From Burkholderiales bacterium (GTDB lineage: Bacteria; Pseudomonadota; Gammaproteobacteria; Burkholderiales; Burkholderiaceae_C): DNA of 35,202 nt. Under the pieces are notes generated by a model that saw only the letters and a list, made by a program, of their open reading frames with translations, was not told the DNA's origin and made no database searches. Of the stretch, positions 1 through 9,076 are shown piece by piece. The translations under genes were made by a program, and so were the position numbers. Where the stretch lies: the NCBI GenBank assembly GCA_017302505.1, contig JAFLDH010000015.1, forward strand, positions 1 through 35,202. Direction: 5' to 3'. Numbering within the stretch: the first letter of the stretch is position 1; every line of letters starts with the position of its first letter.

Positions 1-279
1 CATGGTGCCCAGCAGCTCGGTGGCCTTGGCCTTGCTGACCAGCCCGACCTTCAGCTCGCCGTGCGCCACCGCGGCCAGGAAGCTGGCCTTGACCTTGGCG
101 GCGTCGTCCACGCCCGGCGGCACGCGGTAGGTCAGCAGTTCCATCAGGAAGGCTTCCTCACCCGCCGGCGGGGACTTGATCAGTTCGATCAGCGCGGCTA
201 CCTGTTTGGCGTCCAGCGGCAGTGGCGGGATGCCGAGGGCCTGGCGTTCGGCGGCGTGTTGGCGGTATTCGGTCAGCAT
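1..279 (-). CDS. acnB: Aconitate hydratase B, N-terminal part (cut by window edge)
   Basis: This is the first 93 codons of AcnB, the [4Fe-4S] enzyme that isomerises citrate to isocitrate in the TCA cycle and, in many proteobacteria, also dehydrates 2-methylcitrate. The N-terminus begins MLTEYRQHAAERQALGIPPL, typical of the AcnB HEAT-like leader domain, and continues through LTYRVPPGVDDAAKVKASFL. The cluster cysteines and active site lie outside the window. The ATG at 279 is preceded by a good AGGAGAA ribosome site. It lies downstream of mdh and a CitE-like gene on the same strand with a 70-base gap, so it is probably the last gene of that transcript. Recognition of the family is firm; the rest of the gene cannot be assessed. 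Confidence 0.93.
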   Translation of the reverse strand, partial: MLTEYRQHAAERQALGIPPLPLDAKQVAALIELIKSPPAGEEAFLMELLTYRVPPGVDDAAKVKASFLAAVAHGELKVGLVSKAKATELLGTM

Positions 280-349
280 CGGGGTTCTCCTGTGTGACGT
301 GAGGTGGGGGCGGGGCGGCGCCGGGTCGGCATGCAAGCGCAGTGCCGGC

Positions 350-1402
<1,053 letters not shown>

Positions 1403-1409
1403 GGCCGGA

Positions 1410-2396
1410 TCAGAGCAGGTGCTTGACGCCGTCCTGCTCGCCCTGCAGTTCGGCCAGGGTCTTGTTGATGCATTCCTGGCTGAACGCGTCGATCGGCAAG
1501 CCTTCGACGATCTTGTAGTCGCCGTTGGCGCAGGTGACCGGGTAGCCGAACATCACGTCCTTCGGGATGCCGTACTCGCCGTTGCTGGGCACGCCCATCG
1601 TGACCCATTCGCCGTTCGTGCCCAGCGCCCAGTCGCGCATGTGGTCGATGGCGGCGTTGGCGGCGCTGGCCGCCGAGGACAGGCCGCGCGCGGCGATGAT
1701 CGCGGCGCCGCGCTTGCCCACGGTGGGCAGGAACACATCGCGGTTCCAGGCCTGGTCGTTGATCATGTCCTTGACCGAGGCGCCGTCGATAGTGGCGAAG
1801 CGGTAGTCGGCGTACATGGTCGGCGAGTGGTTGCCCCACACCGCCAGCTTCTTGATCGAGGCCACGCTCTTGCCGGTCTTGGCGGCCAGCTGGCTGGCGG
1901 CACGGTTGTGGTCCAGGCGCAGCATGGCGGTGAAGTTGCGGCGGTCCAGCGAAGGCGCGCTCTTCATCGCGATGTAGGCGTTGGTGTTGGCCGGGTTGCC
2001 GACCACCAGCACGCGCACGTCACGGCTGGCGGCCTTGTCCAGCGCCTTGCCCTGGGCTGTGAAGATCTGCGCGTTGGCGGCCAGCAGATCCGCACGCTCC
2101 ATGCCGGGGCCGCGCGGGCGGGCGCCGACCAGCAGCGCGTACTGCGTGTCCTTGAAGGCGGTGTCCGGCGTGCTGTGCGCCTCCATGCCGGCCAGCAGCG
2201 GGAAGGCGCAGTCCTCCAGTTCCATCATCACGCCCTTCAGCGCGTTCTGCGCCTTCTCGTCGGGGATCTCCAGCAACTGCAGGATCACCGGCTGGTCCTT
2301 GCCCAGCATTTCGCCCGAGGCGATGCGGAACAGCAGGGCATAGCCAATCTGGCCGGCGGCGCCGGTGACGGCCACGCGGACGGGTTTCTTGCTCAT
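1410..2396 (-). CDS. mdh: Malate dehydrogenase
   Basis: This 328-residue protein is the NAD-dependent malate dehydrogenase of the cytosolic/Thermus-like group, oxidising malate to oxaloacetate. The N-terminal Rossmann motif TGAAGQIG is at 11-18. GARPR (91-95) and R101 are in the mobile substrate loop, NPAN is at 134-137, RLDHNRA near 160-166 carries the catalytic Asp and a substrate Arg, and WGNHSPT holds the catalytic His190. The ATG at 2396 was chosen over an upstream in-frame ATG at 2444, because [15 protein letters not shown] matches the normal family start and GGAG lies just upstream. It leads the mdh-lyase-acnB transcript and diverges from the GntR regulator gene. Confidence 0.97.
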   Translation of the reverse strand: MSKKPVRVAVTGAAGQIGYALLFRIASGEMLGKDQPVILQLLEIPDEKAQNALKGVMMELEDCAFPLLAGMEAHSTPDTAFKDTQYALLVGARPRGPGMERADLLAANAQIFTAQGKALDKAASRDVRVLVVGNPANTNAYIAMKSAPSLDRRNFTAMLRLDHNRAASQLAAKTGKSVASIKKLAVWGNHSPTMYADYRFATIDGASVKDMINDQAWNRDVFLPTVGKRGAAIIAARGLSSAASAANAAIDHMRDWALGTNGEWVTMGVPSNGEYGIPKDVMFGYPVTCANGDYKIVEGLPIDAFSQECINKTLAELQGEQDGVKHLL

Positions 2397-2475
2397 GGGG
2401 GACTCCGTGGGTCTGGGTTGAGTAGGGAGGGCGAGGGTCTGCAAGTGTAGGCCAGCGCGGCGGCGTGGCTAAGGG

Positions 2476-2504
2476 TTGACCCGAAGCATAGCGTACTCTT
2501 ATGT
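2476..2504 (+). promoter_or_regulatory. Candidate promoter for the GntR regulator gene
   Basis: TTGACC at 2476-2481 is followed after 17 bases by TTATGT at 2499-2504. The implied start of transcription near 2511 falls inside the dyad at 2504-2515, which suits autorepression by the regulator. The -10 is only a partial match, so this is tentative. Confidence 0.35.
2485..2490 (-). promoter_or_regulatory. Candidate -10 element for mdh
   Basis: On the minus strand this reads TATGCT inside GCTATGCTT, about 90 bases upstream of the mdh ATG. The same 9-mer occurs upstream of the Mpo1-like gene and the PaaI thioesterase gene. No good -35 is seen at the proper distance. A rival minus-strand promoter is TTGACA at 2520-2525 with ATAAGA at 2497-2502 and a 17-base spacer. 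This was read by eye and is weakly supported. Confidence 0.35.
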
Positions 2505-2515
2505 CTTATAGAAGA
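2504..2515. promoter_or_regulatory. Operator-like dyad between mdh and the GntR gene
   Basis: TCTTATAGAAGA is a near-perfect palindrome (TCTT-N-TA-N-AAGA, 10 of 12 positions symmetric). An outer pair CTCTT (2496-2500) and AAGAG (2524-2528) surrounds it. The dyad overlaps candidate promoters in both directions in an AT-rich island that stands out in this GC-rich sequence. GntR-family regulators bind short dyads of this kind and often repress their own gene. Assigning this site to the adjacent regulator is an inference from position. Confidence 0.5.
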
Positions 2516-2531
2516 TATATGTCAAGAGGCT

Positions 2532-3338
2532 GTGGACTTGGCGCCGCAGCTGTGCTGCAATCCCGGCATGCCCGCTGCTGCCCGGACCCTGCCCGCCGCC
2601 GACGGCGCCGTCGAGTCCGCGGCCCCGGCCTTCAGCCCGCTGTACCAGCAGATCAAGGGGCTGCTGACACGCAGCCTGACGCTGGGGGAATGGAAGGCCG
2701 GCGAGGCGCTGCCCAGCGAGCCCGAACTCGCGCAGCGCTTCAAGGTCAGCCAGGGCACGGTGCGCAAGGCGCTGGATGCGCTGACGGCCGAAGGGCTGCT
2801 GGTGCGCCGCCAGGGCAAGGGCACCTTCGTCGCCACCCATGCCGAGGCGCAGGTGCAGTACCGCTTTCTGCGACTGATGCCGGAGCGCGGCCTGCGCGAG
2901 GCGATGCAGCGCCGCTTCATCGATTTCCGCCGCCTGCGTGCCAGCGCCGAGGTGGCGCGCGCGCTCGAGCTGAAGGCCGGCGACCCGGTGCTGCAGGTGC
3001 GCCGGCTGCTGCTGTCCGAGGGCCGGCCGGTGGTGCTGGACGACATCTGGCTCAGTGCGCGGCTGTTCAAGGGCCTGACCGCCGAGCGGCTGCAGGCCTA
3101 TCGCGGGCCGATGTACGGCCTGTTCGAGAGCGAGTTCGGCGTGCAGATGATCCGCGCCGAGGAGCGCATCCGCGCGGTGGCCGCGGGTGCGGACGAAGCC
3201 GCGCTGCTGGGCATTGGCGAAGGCGGGCCGTTGCTGCAGGTGGAGCGGCGCGCGTTTACCTATGCGGACCGGCCGGTCGAACTGCGGCTTGGCCTGTATC
3301 AGACCGATGCCCACTACTATCGCAACGAGCTGAGCTGA
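2532..3338 (+). CDS. GntR-family (HutC/UTRA type) transcriptional regulator
   Basis: A 268-residue regulator. A winged helix-turn-helix spans about 35-102, including YQQIKGLL, LPSEPELAQRF and SQGTVRKALDAL, with the wing RRQGKGTFV. A UTRA ligand-binding domain fills about 110-262, with typical elements such as GDPVLQVRRLLLSEGRPVVLDDIWL and a closing HYYRNE. It sits between the divergent mdh group and the sdh-gltA group, so it plausibly controls central TCA genes, possibly in response to an organic acid; the ligand is not visible. The start is uncertain: GTG at 2532 is used here, but the in-frame ATG at 2568 also works because the first 12 residues look non-conserved and neither has a clear ribosome site. 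Confidence 0.88.
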   Translation: MDLAPQLCCNPGMPAAARTLPAADGAVESAAPAFSPLYQQIKGLLTRSLTLGEWKAGEALPSEPELAQRFKVSQGTVRKALDALTAEGLLVRRQGKGTFVATHAEAQVQYRFLRLMPERGLREAMQRRFIDFRRLRASAEVARALELKAGDPVLQVRRLLLSEGRPVVLDDIWLSARLFKGLTAERLQAYRGPMYGLFESEFGVQMIRAEERIRAVAAGADEAALLGIGEGGPLLQVERRAFTYADRPVELRLGLYQTDAHYYRNELS

Positions 3339-3395
3339 TGGCCCTGCCGGGCGCGCGGTGCTGCCCAAGCTTCCTGTAAGCCCGACGGGTTGAAA

Positions 3396-3401
3396 TAAAA
3401 T
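3396..3401 (+). promoter_or_regulatory. Candidate -10 element for the sdh operon
   Basis: TAAAAT lies 51 bases upstream of the sdhC ATG, in a short AT-rich patch of the 114-base gap after the GntR gene. No convincing -35 is seen 16-18 bases upstream. The TCTT-N4-AAGA type dyad found before the GntR gene is not repeated here. Confidence 0.35.
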
Positions 3402-3452
3402 CGACAGGCTCGACGCGCACTGCGCCCAGGGCCAAGACAACCAGGACACAAG

Positions 3453-3881
3453 ATGGCCAACACGCTGAAGGAACGACCGGTCTATCGCAACATCCACGTC
3501 TCGCAGATCGTCGCCTACAGGCTCCCGCCAGCGGGCATCGTATCGATACTGCACCGCGTCAGCGGTGCCATGATGTTCCTGCTGCTGCCCTTCGTCATCT
3601 GGCTGTTCGACAACAGCCTGACCAGCGAAATCTCCTTTGACCGCTTCACCAGCGCGTTCAGCGCCGGCATCGGCTTCGTGCCGGGCTGGTTCATCAAGCT
3701 GGTGTGCCTGGGGCTGATCTGGGCCTACCTGCACCACTTCATCGCCGGCGTGCGCCACCTGTGGATGGACATGACACACAGCGTCACCAAGGCACAGGGC
3801 CACAGCAGCGCGATCATCACGCTGGCCTTGAGCCTGCTGCTGACGGTGGCGCTCGGCGCCCGGCTGTTCGGGCTGTTCTGA
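3453..3881 (+). CDS. sdhC: Succinate dehydrogenase cytochrome b556 subunit
   Basis: A 142-residue membrane anchor of complex II that helps bind heme b and ubiquinone. Three membrane helices are visible at about 39-56, 79-98 and 117-140. SILHRVSGA at 31-39 carries the Ser and Arg typical of the quinone site, and H95 in the H-x3-G-x-RH motif (HFIAGVRH) is the expected axial heme ligand. It opens the sdhCDAB-sdhE-gltA run, and sdhD follows after 11 bases. Length and motifs match the family. Confidence 0.95.
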   Translation: MANTLKERPVYRNIHVSQIVAYRLPPAGIVSILHRVSGAMMFLLLPFVIWLFDNSLTSEISFDRFTSAFSAGIGFVPGWFIKLVCLGLIWAYLHHFIAGVRHLWMDMTHSVTKAQGHSSAIITLALSLLLTVALGARLFGLF

Positions 3882-3892
3882 AGGAGACGCCG

Positions 3893-4255
3893 ATGAGTTC
3901 GATGTACGGTTCCCGGCGTCTGGTCGTCGGTGCGCACTATGGCTCGCGCGACTGGCTGAGCCAGCGCGTCACCGCGGTGCTGATGGCGCTGTTCACGCTG
4001 GCGCTGGTGGTGCAGTTGCTGCTGCCCGGCGAGATGGGCTACTACAAGTGGGCGGGCATCTTCTCGGCGCAATGGATGAAGGTGCTGACCTTCGTCGTCA
4101 TCGTCGCGCTGGCCCTGCATGCGTGGGTGGGCGTGCGCGATATCTGGATGGACTATGTCAAGCCGGCAGGCATCCGCTTGCTGCTGCAGGTGTTCTCCAT
4201 CGTCTGGCTGGTGGGCTGTGCCGGGTGGGCGGTCCAGGTGATCTGGAGACTGTAG
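3893..4255 (+). CDS. sdhD: Succinate dehydrogenase hydrophobic membrane anchor subunit
   Basis: A 120-residue second membrane anchor of complex II with three hydrophobic helices (about 24-44, 63-83 and 94-117). H76 in LHAWVGVRDIWMDYVKP aligns with the heme-binding His of SdhD, and D87-Y88 with the Tyr region lining the quinone pocket. The ATG at 3893 was chosen because AAGGAG sits 7 bases upstream and MSSMYGSRR is a normal start; longer in-frame extensions run through sdhC coding sequence and look like noise. sdhA begins 6 bases after the stop. Confidence 0.95.
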   Translation: MSSMYGSRRLVVGAHYGSRDWLSQRVTAVLMALFTLALVVQLLLPGEMGYYKWAGIFSAQWMKVLTFVVIVALALHAWVGVRDIWMDYVKPAGIRLLLQVFSIVWLVGCAGWAVQVIWRL

Positions 4256-4261
4256 AAAACC

Positions 4262-6058
4262 ATGGCTTCGATATCCAAGCGCAAGTTCGACGTCGTCATC
4301 GTCGGCGCCGGCGGCTCCGGCATGCAGGCTTCGCTGCGGCTGGCCCAGGCCGGCCTGAACGTGGCGGTGCTCAGCAAGGTGTTCCCGACGCGTTCGCACA
4401 CCGTGGCGGCGCAGGGCGGCATCGGTGCCAGCCTGGGCAACATGTCCGAGGACAACTGGCACTATCACTTCTACGACACCGTCAAGGGCAGCGACTGGCT
4501 CGGTGACCAGGACGCGATCGAGTTCATGTGCCGCGAGGCACCGAAGGTCGTGTACGAGCTCGAGCACTTCGGCATGCCCTTCGACCGCAACCCCGACGGC
4601 ACGATCTACCAGCGCCCCTTCGGCGGCCACACCGCCAACTACGGCGAGAAGCCGGTGCAGCGCGCCTGTGCCGCGGCCGACCGCACCGGCCACGCGATGC
4701 TGCACACGCTGTACCAGCAGAACGTCAAGGCGCGCACCAACTTCTTCGTCGAGTGGATGGCGCTGGACCTGATCCGCGACGCCGACGGCGACGTGCTCGG
4801 CGTCACCGCGCTGGAGATGGAAACCGGCGAGGTGCACATCCTGGAAGGCAAGGTCACGCTGTTCGCCACCGGCGGCGCCGGGCGCATCTATGCGGCCAGC
4901 ACCAATGCCTTCATCAACACCGGCGACGGCCTGGGCATGGCGGCGCGCGCCGGCATCCCGCTGCAGGACATGGAGTTCTGGCAGTTCCACCCGACGGGCG
5001 TGCACAACGCCGGCGTGCTGCTGACCGAAGGCTGCCGCGGCGAAGGCGCGATCCTGCGCAACGTCGACGGCGAGCGTTTCATGGAACGCTACGCGCCGAC
5101 GCTGAAGGATCTGGCGCCGCGCGACTTCGTGTCGCGCTGCATGGACCAGGAGATCAAGGAAGGCCGGGGCTGCGGCCCGAACAAGGACTACATCAACCTG
5201 GACATGACGCACCTGGGCCTGGACACGATCATGAAGCGCCTGCCCAGCGTGTTCGAGATCGGCCACAACTTCGCCAACGTCGACATCTCGAAGGAACCCA
5301 TTCCCGTGGTGCCGACCATCCACTACCAGATGGGCGGCATTCCCACCAACATTCACGGCCAGGTGGTGGCGCCCAAGGGTGGCCAGCCCAGCAGCGTGAT
5401 CAATGGCCTGTATGCGGTGGGCGAATGCGCCTGCGTCAGCGTGCACGGCGCCAACCGGCTGGGCACCAACTCGCTGCTCGACCTGCTGGTCTTCGGCCGT
5501 GCGGCGGGCTTCCACATCGTCGATGCGCTGAAGGGCGAGAAGCACCACAAGCCGCTGCCGGCCGATGCGGCCGACCGCTCGCTGGCGCGCATCGCCAAGC
5601 TCGAGGCGGCCAGCTCCGGCGAGTACGCGCAGAGCGTGGCCAACGACATCCGCAGTTGCATGCAGCAGCATGCCGGCGTGTTCCGCACCCAGGCCAGCAT
5701 GGACGAGGGCGTGCAGCGCATCGAGGCGCTGGCCGAGCGCGTCGACCACATAGGCCTGAAGGACACCAGCAAGGTCTTCAACACCGCGCGCATCGAGGCG
5801 CTGGAGGTCGAGAACCTGATCGAGGCCGCCCGCGCCACGATGGTCTCGGCCGCGGCCCGCCGCGAATGCCGCGGCGCGCACACGGTCAAGGACTACGAGC
5901 GCGGCGCCGACGATGCCGAGTTCCCGCTGGGCCGCAACGACCGCGAGTGGATGAAGCACACGCTGTGGTACTCCGAAGGCAGCCGCCTCGAATACAAGCC
6001 GGTCAACCTGAAGCCGCTGACGGTGGAATCGGTGCCGCCCAAAGTGCGGACGTTCTAG
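4262..6058 (+). CDS. sdhA: Succinate dehydrogenase flavoprotein subunit
   Basis: A 598-residue catalytic subunit that oxidises succinate to fumarate at the cytoplasmic face of complex II. The FAD-binding Rossmann motif VVIVGAGGSG is at 11-20. H46 in RSHTVAAQGG is the residue that carries covalently bound FAD. Conserved active-site blocks follow: the DLAPRDFVSR segment with catalytic Arg, HYQMGGIPTN, and VSVHGANRLGTNSLLDL. The C-terminal cap ends in KPVNLKPLTVESVPP, as in other betaproteobacterial SdhA. Length is normal. sdhB follows after 48 bases. Confidence 0.98.
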   Translation: MASISKRKFDVVIVGAGGSGMQASLRLAQAGLNVAVLSKVFPTRSHTVAAQGGIGASLGNMSEDNWHYHFYDTVKGSDWLGDQDAIEFMCREAPKVVYELEHFGMPFDRNPDGTIYQRPFGGHTANYGEKPVQRACAAADRTGHAMLHTLYQQNVKARTNFFVEWMALDLIRDADGDVLGVTALEMETGEVHILEGKVTLFATGGAGRIYAASTNAFINTGDGLGMAARAGIPLQDMEFWQFHPTGVHNAGVLLTEGCRGEGAILRNVDGERFMERYAPTLKDLAPRDFVSRCMDQEIKEGRGCGPNKDYINLDMTHLGLDTIMKRLPSVFEIGHNFANVDISKEPIPVVPTIHYQMGGIPTNIHGQVVAPKGGQPSSVINGLYAVGECACVSVHGANRLGTNSLLDLLVFGRAAGFHIVDALKGEKHHKPLPADAADRSLARIAKLEAASSGEYAQSVANDIRSCMQQHAGVFRTQASMDEGVQRIEALAERVDHIGLKDTSKVFNTARIEALEVENLIEAARATMVSAAARRECRGAHTVKDYERGADDAEFPLGRNDREWMKHTLWYSEGSRLEYKPVNLKPLTVESVPPKVRTF

Positions 6059-6106
6059 TCCGCACCTGCCTGAGGCATCCGCACCTTCTGATCGAGATCG
6101 AACCCC

Positions 6107-6811
6107 ATGACGAAGCGCACTTTCCAGATCTACCGCTACGACCCCGACAAGGACGACAAGCCGCGCATGCAGACCCTCGAGGTCGAGCTCGATGGCACCG
6201 AGCGCATGCTGCTGGACGCCCTGATCAAGCTGAAGCAGGTCGACCCGACGCTGAGCTTCCGGCGCAGCTGCCGCGAAGGCGTCTGCGGCTCGGACGCGAT
6301 GAACATCAACGGCAAGAACGGTCTGGCCTGCCTGACCAACATGCGCACGCTGCCCGGCACCATCGTGCTGAAGCCGTTGCCGGGCCTGCCGGTGATCCGC
6401 GACCTGATCGTCGACATGACGCAGTTCTTCGCGCAGTACCACTCGATCAAGCCCTACCTGGTCAACGACACGCTGCCGCCCGAGAAGGAGCGGCTGCAGT
6501 CGCCCGAAGAGCGCGACGAGCTGAACGGCCTGTACGAGTGCATCCTGTGTGCCAGCTGCTCCACCAGCTGCCCGAGCTTCTGGTGGAACCCGGACAAGTT
6601 CGTCGGCCCGGCCGGGCTGCTGCAGGCCTACCGCTTCATCGCCGACAGCCGCGACCAGGACACCGCCGCCCGGCTGGACAACCTGGAAGACCCGTACCGG
6701 CTGTTCCGCTGCCACACCATCATGAATTGTGTCGATGTATGCCCGAAGGGCTTGAATCCGACGCGCGCCATTGGCAAGATCAAGGAAATGATTGTGCGCC
6801 GCACAATCTGA
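6107..6811 (+). CDS. sdhB: Succinate dehydrogenase iron-sulfur subunit
   Basis: A 234-residue electron-transfer subunit linking the flavin of SdhA to quinone. The N-terminal ferredoxin-like domain has the [2Fe-2S] cysteines in [21 protein letters not shown]. The C-terminal domain has [15 protein letters not shown] and [17 protein letters not shown], which ligate a [4Fe-4S] and a [3Fe-4S] cluster. Length and cysteine spacing are those of the family. It lies between sdhA and sdhE in the same operon. Confidence 0.98.
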   Translation: MTKRTFQIYRYDPDKDDKPRMQTLEVELDGTERMLLDALIKLKQVDPTLSFRRSCREGVCGSDAMNINGKNGLACLTNMRTLPGTIVLKPLPGLPVIRDLIVDMTQFFAQYHSIKPYLVNDTLPPEKERLQSPEERDELNGLYECILCASCSTSCPSFWWNPDKFVGPAGLLQAYRFIADSRDQDTAARLDNLEDPYRLFRCHTIMNCVDVCPKGLNPTRAIGKIKEMIVRRTI

Positions 6812-6835
6812 GCCCTTTCCCTGGCGGATGCGTTC

Positions 6836-7141
6836 ATGCCCGATGCAGACCTGCTTCTCGACGAACGAGGCCTGAGCCGGCTCAGGTGGGCCTGCCGCCG
6901 CGGCCTGCTGGAAAACGACCTGTTCATCCAGCGCTTCTTCGAGCAGCACGGCGAAGGCCTCAGCATGCGCCGGGCACGTGGTTTGCAATGCCTGATGGAC
7001 CTGTCCGACAACGACCTGCTCGACCTGCTGCTGCGGCGCTGCGAACTGCCGCCGGCGCTCGACCGGCCGGAAGTGGCCGAGGTCCTGTCCCTGATGCGCC
7101 GGCCGGCGCCCCCGATTTCTAGCGAAGGAATGACGCCATGA
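6836..7141 (+). CDS. sdhE: Succinate dehydrogenase assembly factor (FAD flavinylation)
   Basis: A 101-residue protein of the SdhE/Sdh5 family, a small helical chaperone that promotes covalent attachment of FAD to SdhA. The diagnostic RGxxE motif is R22-G23-L-L-E26 in [10 protein letters not shown], followed by the typical downstream helix pattern ending in [13 protein letters not shown]. It sits 24 bases after sdhB, and its stop overlaps the gltA start in an ATGA (7138-7141), which suggests translational coupling. The C-terminal tail ([12 protein letters not shown]) is longer and less conserved than usual. Confidence 0.92.
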   Translation: MPDADLLLDERGLSRLRWACRRGLLENDLFIQRFFEQHGEGLSMRRARGLQCLMDLSDNDLLDLLLRRCELPPALDRPEVAEVLSLMRRPAPPISSEGMTP

Positions 7142-8451
7142 TGTCCCTGTCCGATGTGAAAGCCACCCTGTCGTTCTCTGATGGCAGCCCGACGATGGAC
7201 ATGCCGATCTACAAGGGCAGCATCGGCCCGGACGTGATCGACATCCGTAAGCTGTACGCGCAGACCGGCAAGTTCACCTACGACCCGGGCTTCCTGAGCA
7301 CCGCGTCCTGCAACAGCACCATCACCTACATCGACGGCGACAAGGGCGAGCTGCTGTACCGCGGCTACCCGATCGAGCAGCTGGCCACGCAGTGCGATTT
7401 CCTCGACACCTGCTACCTGCTGCTGTACGGCGAGCTGCCCAATGCCGACCAGCAGAAGTCGTTCCACAAGCTCGTCAACAACCACACGATGGTCAACGAG
7501 CAGATGCAGTTCTTCCTGCGCGGCTTCCGGCGTGATGCGCACCCGATGGCGGTGATGACCGGGCTGGTGGGGGCGCTGTCGGCCTTCTATCACGACAGCA
7601 CCGACATCAACAACCCGCGGCACCGCGACATCGCCGCCATCCGGCTGATTGCCAAGATGCCCACGCTGGTGGCCATGGCCTACAAGTACGGCATGGGCCA
7701 GCCCTACATGTACCCGCGCAACGAACTGTCCTACGCCGGCAACTTCATGCGCATGATGTTCGCCACGCCCTGCGAGGACTACCACCCTAACGAGGTGCTG
7801 GTGCGCGCGATGGACCGCATCTTCATCCTGCACGCCGACCACGAGCAGAACGCCAGCACCTCGACCGTGCGGCTGTGCGGCAGCTCGGGCACCAACCCCT
7901 TCGCCGCGATCGCTGCCGGCGTGGCCTGCCTGTGGGGCCCGGCGCACGGCGGCGCCAACGAGGCGGCGCTGAACATGCTGGAAGACATCCAGAAGGCCGG
8001 CGGCGTGGAGAAGATCGGCGAATTCATCAAGCAGGTGAAGGACAAGAACTCCAACGTCAAGCTGATGGGCTTCGGCCACCGCGTCTACAAGAACTACGAC
8101 CCGCGTGCCAAGCTGATGCGTGAGACCTGCCACGAGGTGCTCAACGAACTGGGGCTGCACGACGACCCGCTGTTCAAGCTGGCCATGGCGCTGGAGAAGA
8201 TCGCGCTGGAAGACGACTACTTCGTGTCGCGCAAGCTGTACCCCAACGTCGACTTCTACTCCGGCATCGTGCAGCGCGCCATCGGCATCCCGGTGAGCCT
8301 GTTCACCGCGATCTTCGCCCTGGCCCGCACGGTCGGCTGGATCGCCCAGCTGAACGAGATGATCGGCGACCCGGAATACAAGATCGGCCGCCCGCGCCAG
8401 CTGTACGCCGGCTCGCCGTCGCGCAACGTGCTGCCCGTGGCGCAGCGTTGA
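7138..8451 (+). CDS. gltA: Citrate synthase (type I, hexameric class)
   Basis: A 437-residue enzyme that condenses oxaloacetate and acetyl-CoA to citrate. The catalytic triad is visible as H270 in [13 protein letters not shown]314 in [15 protein letters not shown] and D372 in YPNVDFYSG. The length and N-terminal domain are those of the NADH-sensitive hexameric enzymes of Gram-negative bacteria. It overlaps sdhE by four bases; ATG at 7138 and at 7141 are both possible starts. Its TGA stop overlaps the TTG start of the next gene. Confidence 0.98.
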   Translation: MMSLSDVKATLSFSDGSPTMDMPIYKGSIGPDVIDIRKLYAQTGKFTYDPGFLSTASCNSTITYIDGDKGELLYRGYPIEQLATQCDFLDTCYLLLYGELPNADQQKSFHKLVNNHTMVNEQMQFFLRGFRRDAHPMAVMTGLVGALSAFYHDSTDINNPRHRDIAAIRLIAKMPTLVAMAYKYGMGQPYMYPRNELSYAGNFMRMMFATPCEDYHPNEVLVRAMDRIFILHADHEQNASTSTVRLCGSSGTNPFAAIAAGVACLWGPAHGGANEAALNMLEDIQKAGGVEKIGEFIKQVKDKNSNVKLMGFGHRVYKNYDPRAKLMRETCHEVLNELGLHDDPLFKLAMALEKIALEDDYFVSRKLYPNVDFYSGIVQRAIGIPVSLFTAIFALARTVGWIAQLNEMIGDPEYKIGRPRQLYAGSPSRNVLPVAQR

Positions 8452-9056
8452 ACGCCGTGCTGCGCCGTCCGGTCAGGCTTGGCCTGCCGCTGCTGGCGGT
8501 GTGCCTGTGGCTGACCGGCTGCAACACGATGCTGGCGCAGAACCCCTCGTCGCCGCTGCGCCCCGTCAATGCGGTACGTGATGGCGACCAGTCGCGGCTG
8601 GTGCTGCGTGGCTACGACGTGGTGGCCTACGGGAGCCAGGCGCAGGCGGTGCCCGGTCTGCCGCAGTTCCGGGCCGAGTACGAAGGCGCCACCTACCAGT
8701 TCGCCACCGCCGAGAACCGGGCGGCCTTCCAGCGCGAGCCGCAGCGCTACCAGCCCGCCTACCACGGCTTCGATGCCACCGGCATCGTCTACGCCATCCC
8801 GGTGGCGGGGGACCCGACCGTCTTCAAGCGCATCGACGGGCGCACCTTCATCTTCAGCGATGCCGCTTCGCTGGCTGCCTTCGAGCTGGACGTCGCCGGC
8901 AACATCGCCATGGCCGACCGCTACTGGAAGGATGAAGTGGCTGGCAGCATGACCAGTTGGCAGAGCCTGAAGCGCCGCATCGATCGCGTGCCGCACTACC
9001 GCAGCCGCGACGAGCTCGCCCGGGCGGTGGCCGCCGCCCAGGGCAAGCCCGGCTGA
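8448..9056 (+). CDS. YHS-domain lipoprotein, function unknown
   Basis: A 202-residue predicted lipoprotein: a hydrophobic signal (about 9-22) ends in the lipobox LTGC with C25, suggesting lipid attachment at the cell envelope. A YHS-like domain follows (about 53-106), with [31 protein letters not shown] and [10 protein letters not shown]. The usual GGYCA ending of the domain is replaced by HGFDA, so the conserved Cys is missing and metal binding is doubtful. The start is TTG at 8448, overlapping the gltA stop; GTG at 8457 is the in-frame alternative. The link to gltA is probably only transcriptional. Confidence 0.78.
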   Translation: MNAVLRRPVRLGLPLLAVCLWLTGCNTMLAQNPSSPLRPVNAVRDGDQSRLVLRGYDVVAYGSQAQAVPGLPQFRAEYEGATYQFATAENRAAFQREPQRYQPAYHGFDATGIVYAIPVAGDPTVFKRIDGRTFIFSDAASLAAFELDVAGNIAMADRYWKDEVAGSMTSWQSLKRRIDRVPHYRSRDELARAVAAAQGKPG

Positions 9057-9076
9057 GGCCGGCACCTGCTGCGCCG

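Noticed and set aside
2499..3803. 434-codon minus-strand frame across the GntR gene and sdhC
   Set aside because: It crosses two well-supported genes and a promoter region and shows no motif.
3725..6988. Very long open frame (1087 codons) on the minus strand opposite sdhC-sdhE
   Set aside because: It is antisense to genes with clear family motifs, and its translation is His/Val/Gln/Arg-rich without domains, as expected from third-position GC bias.
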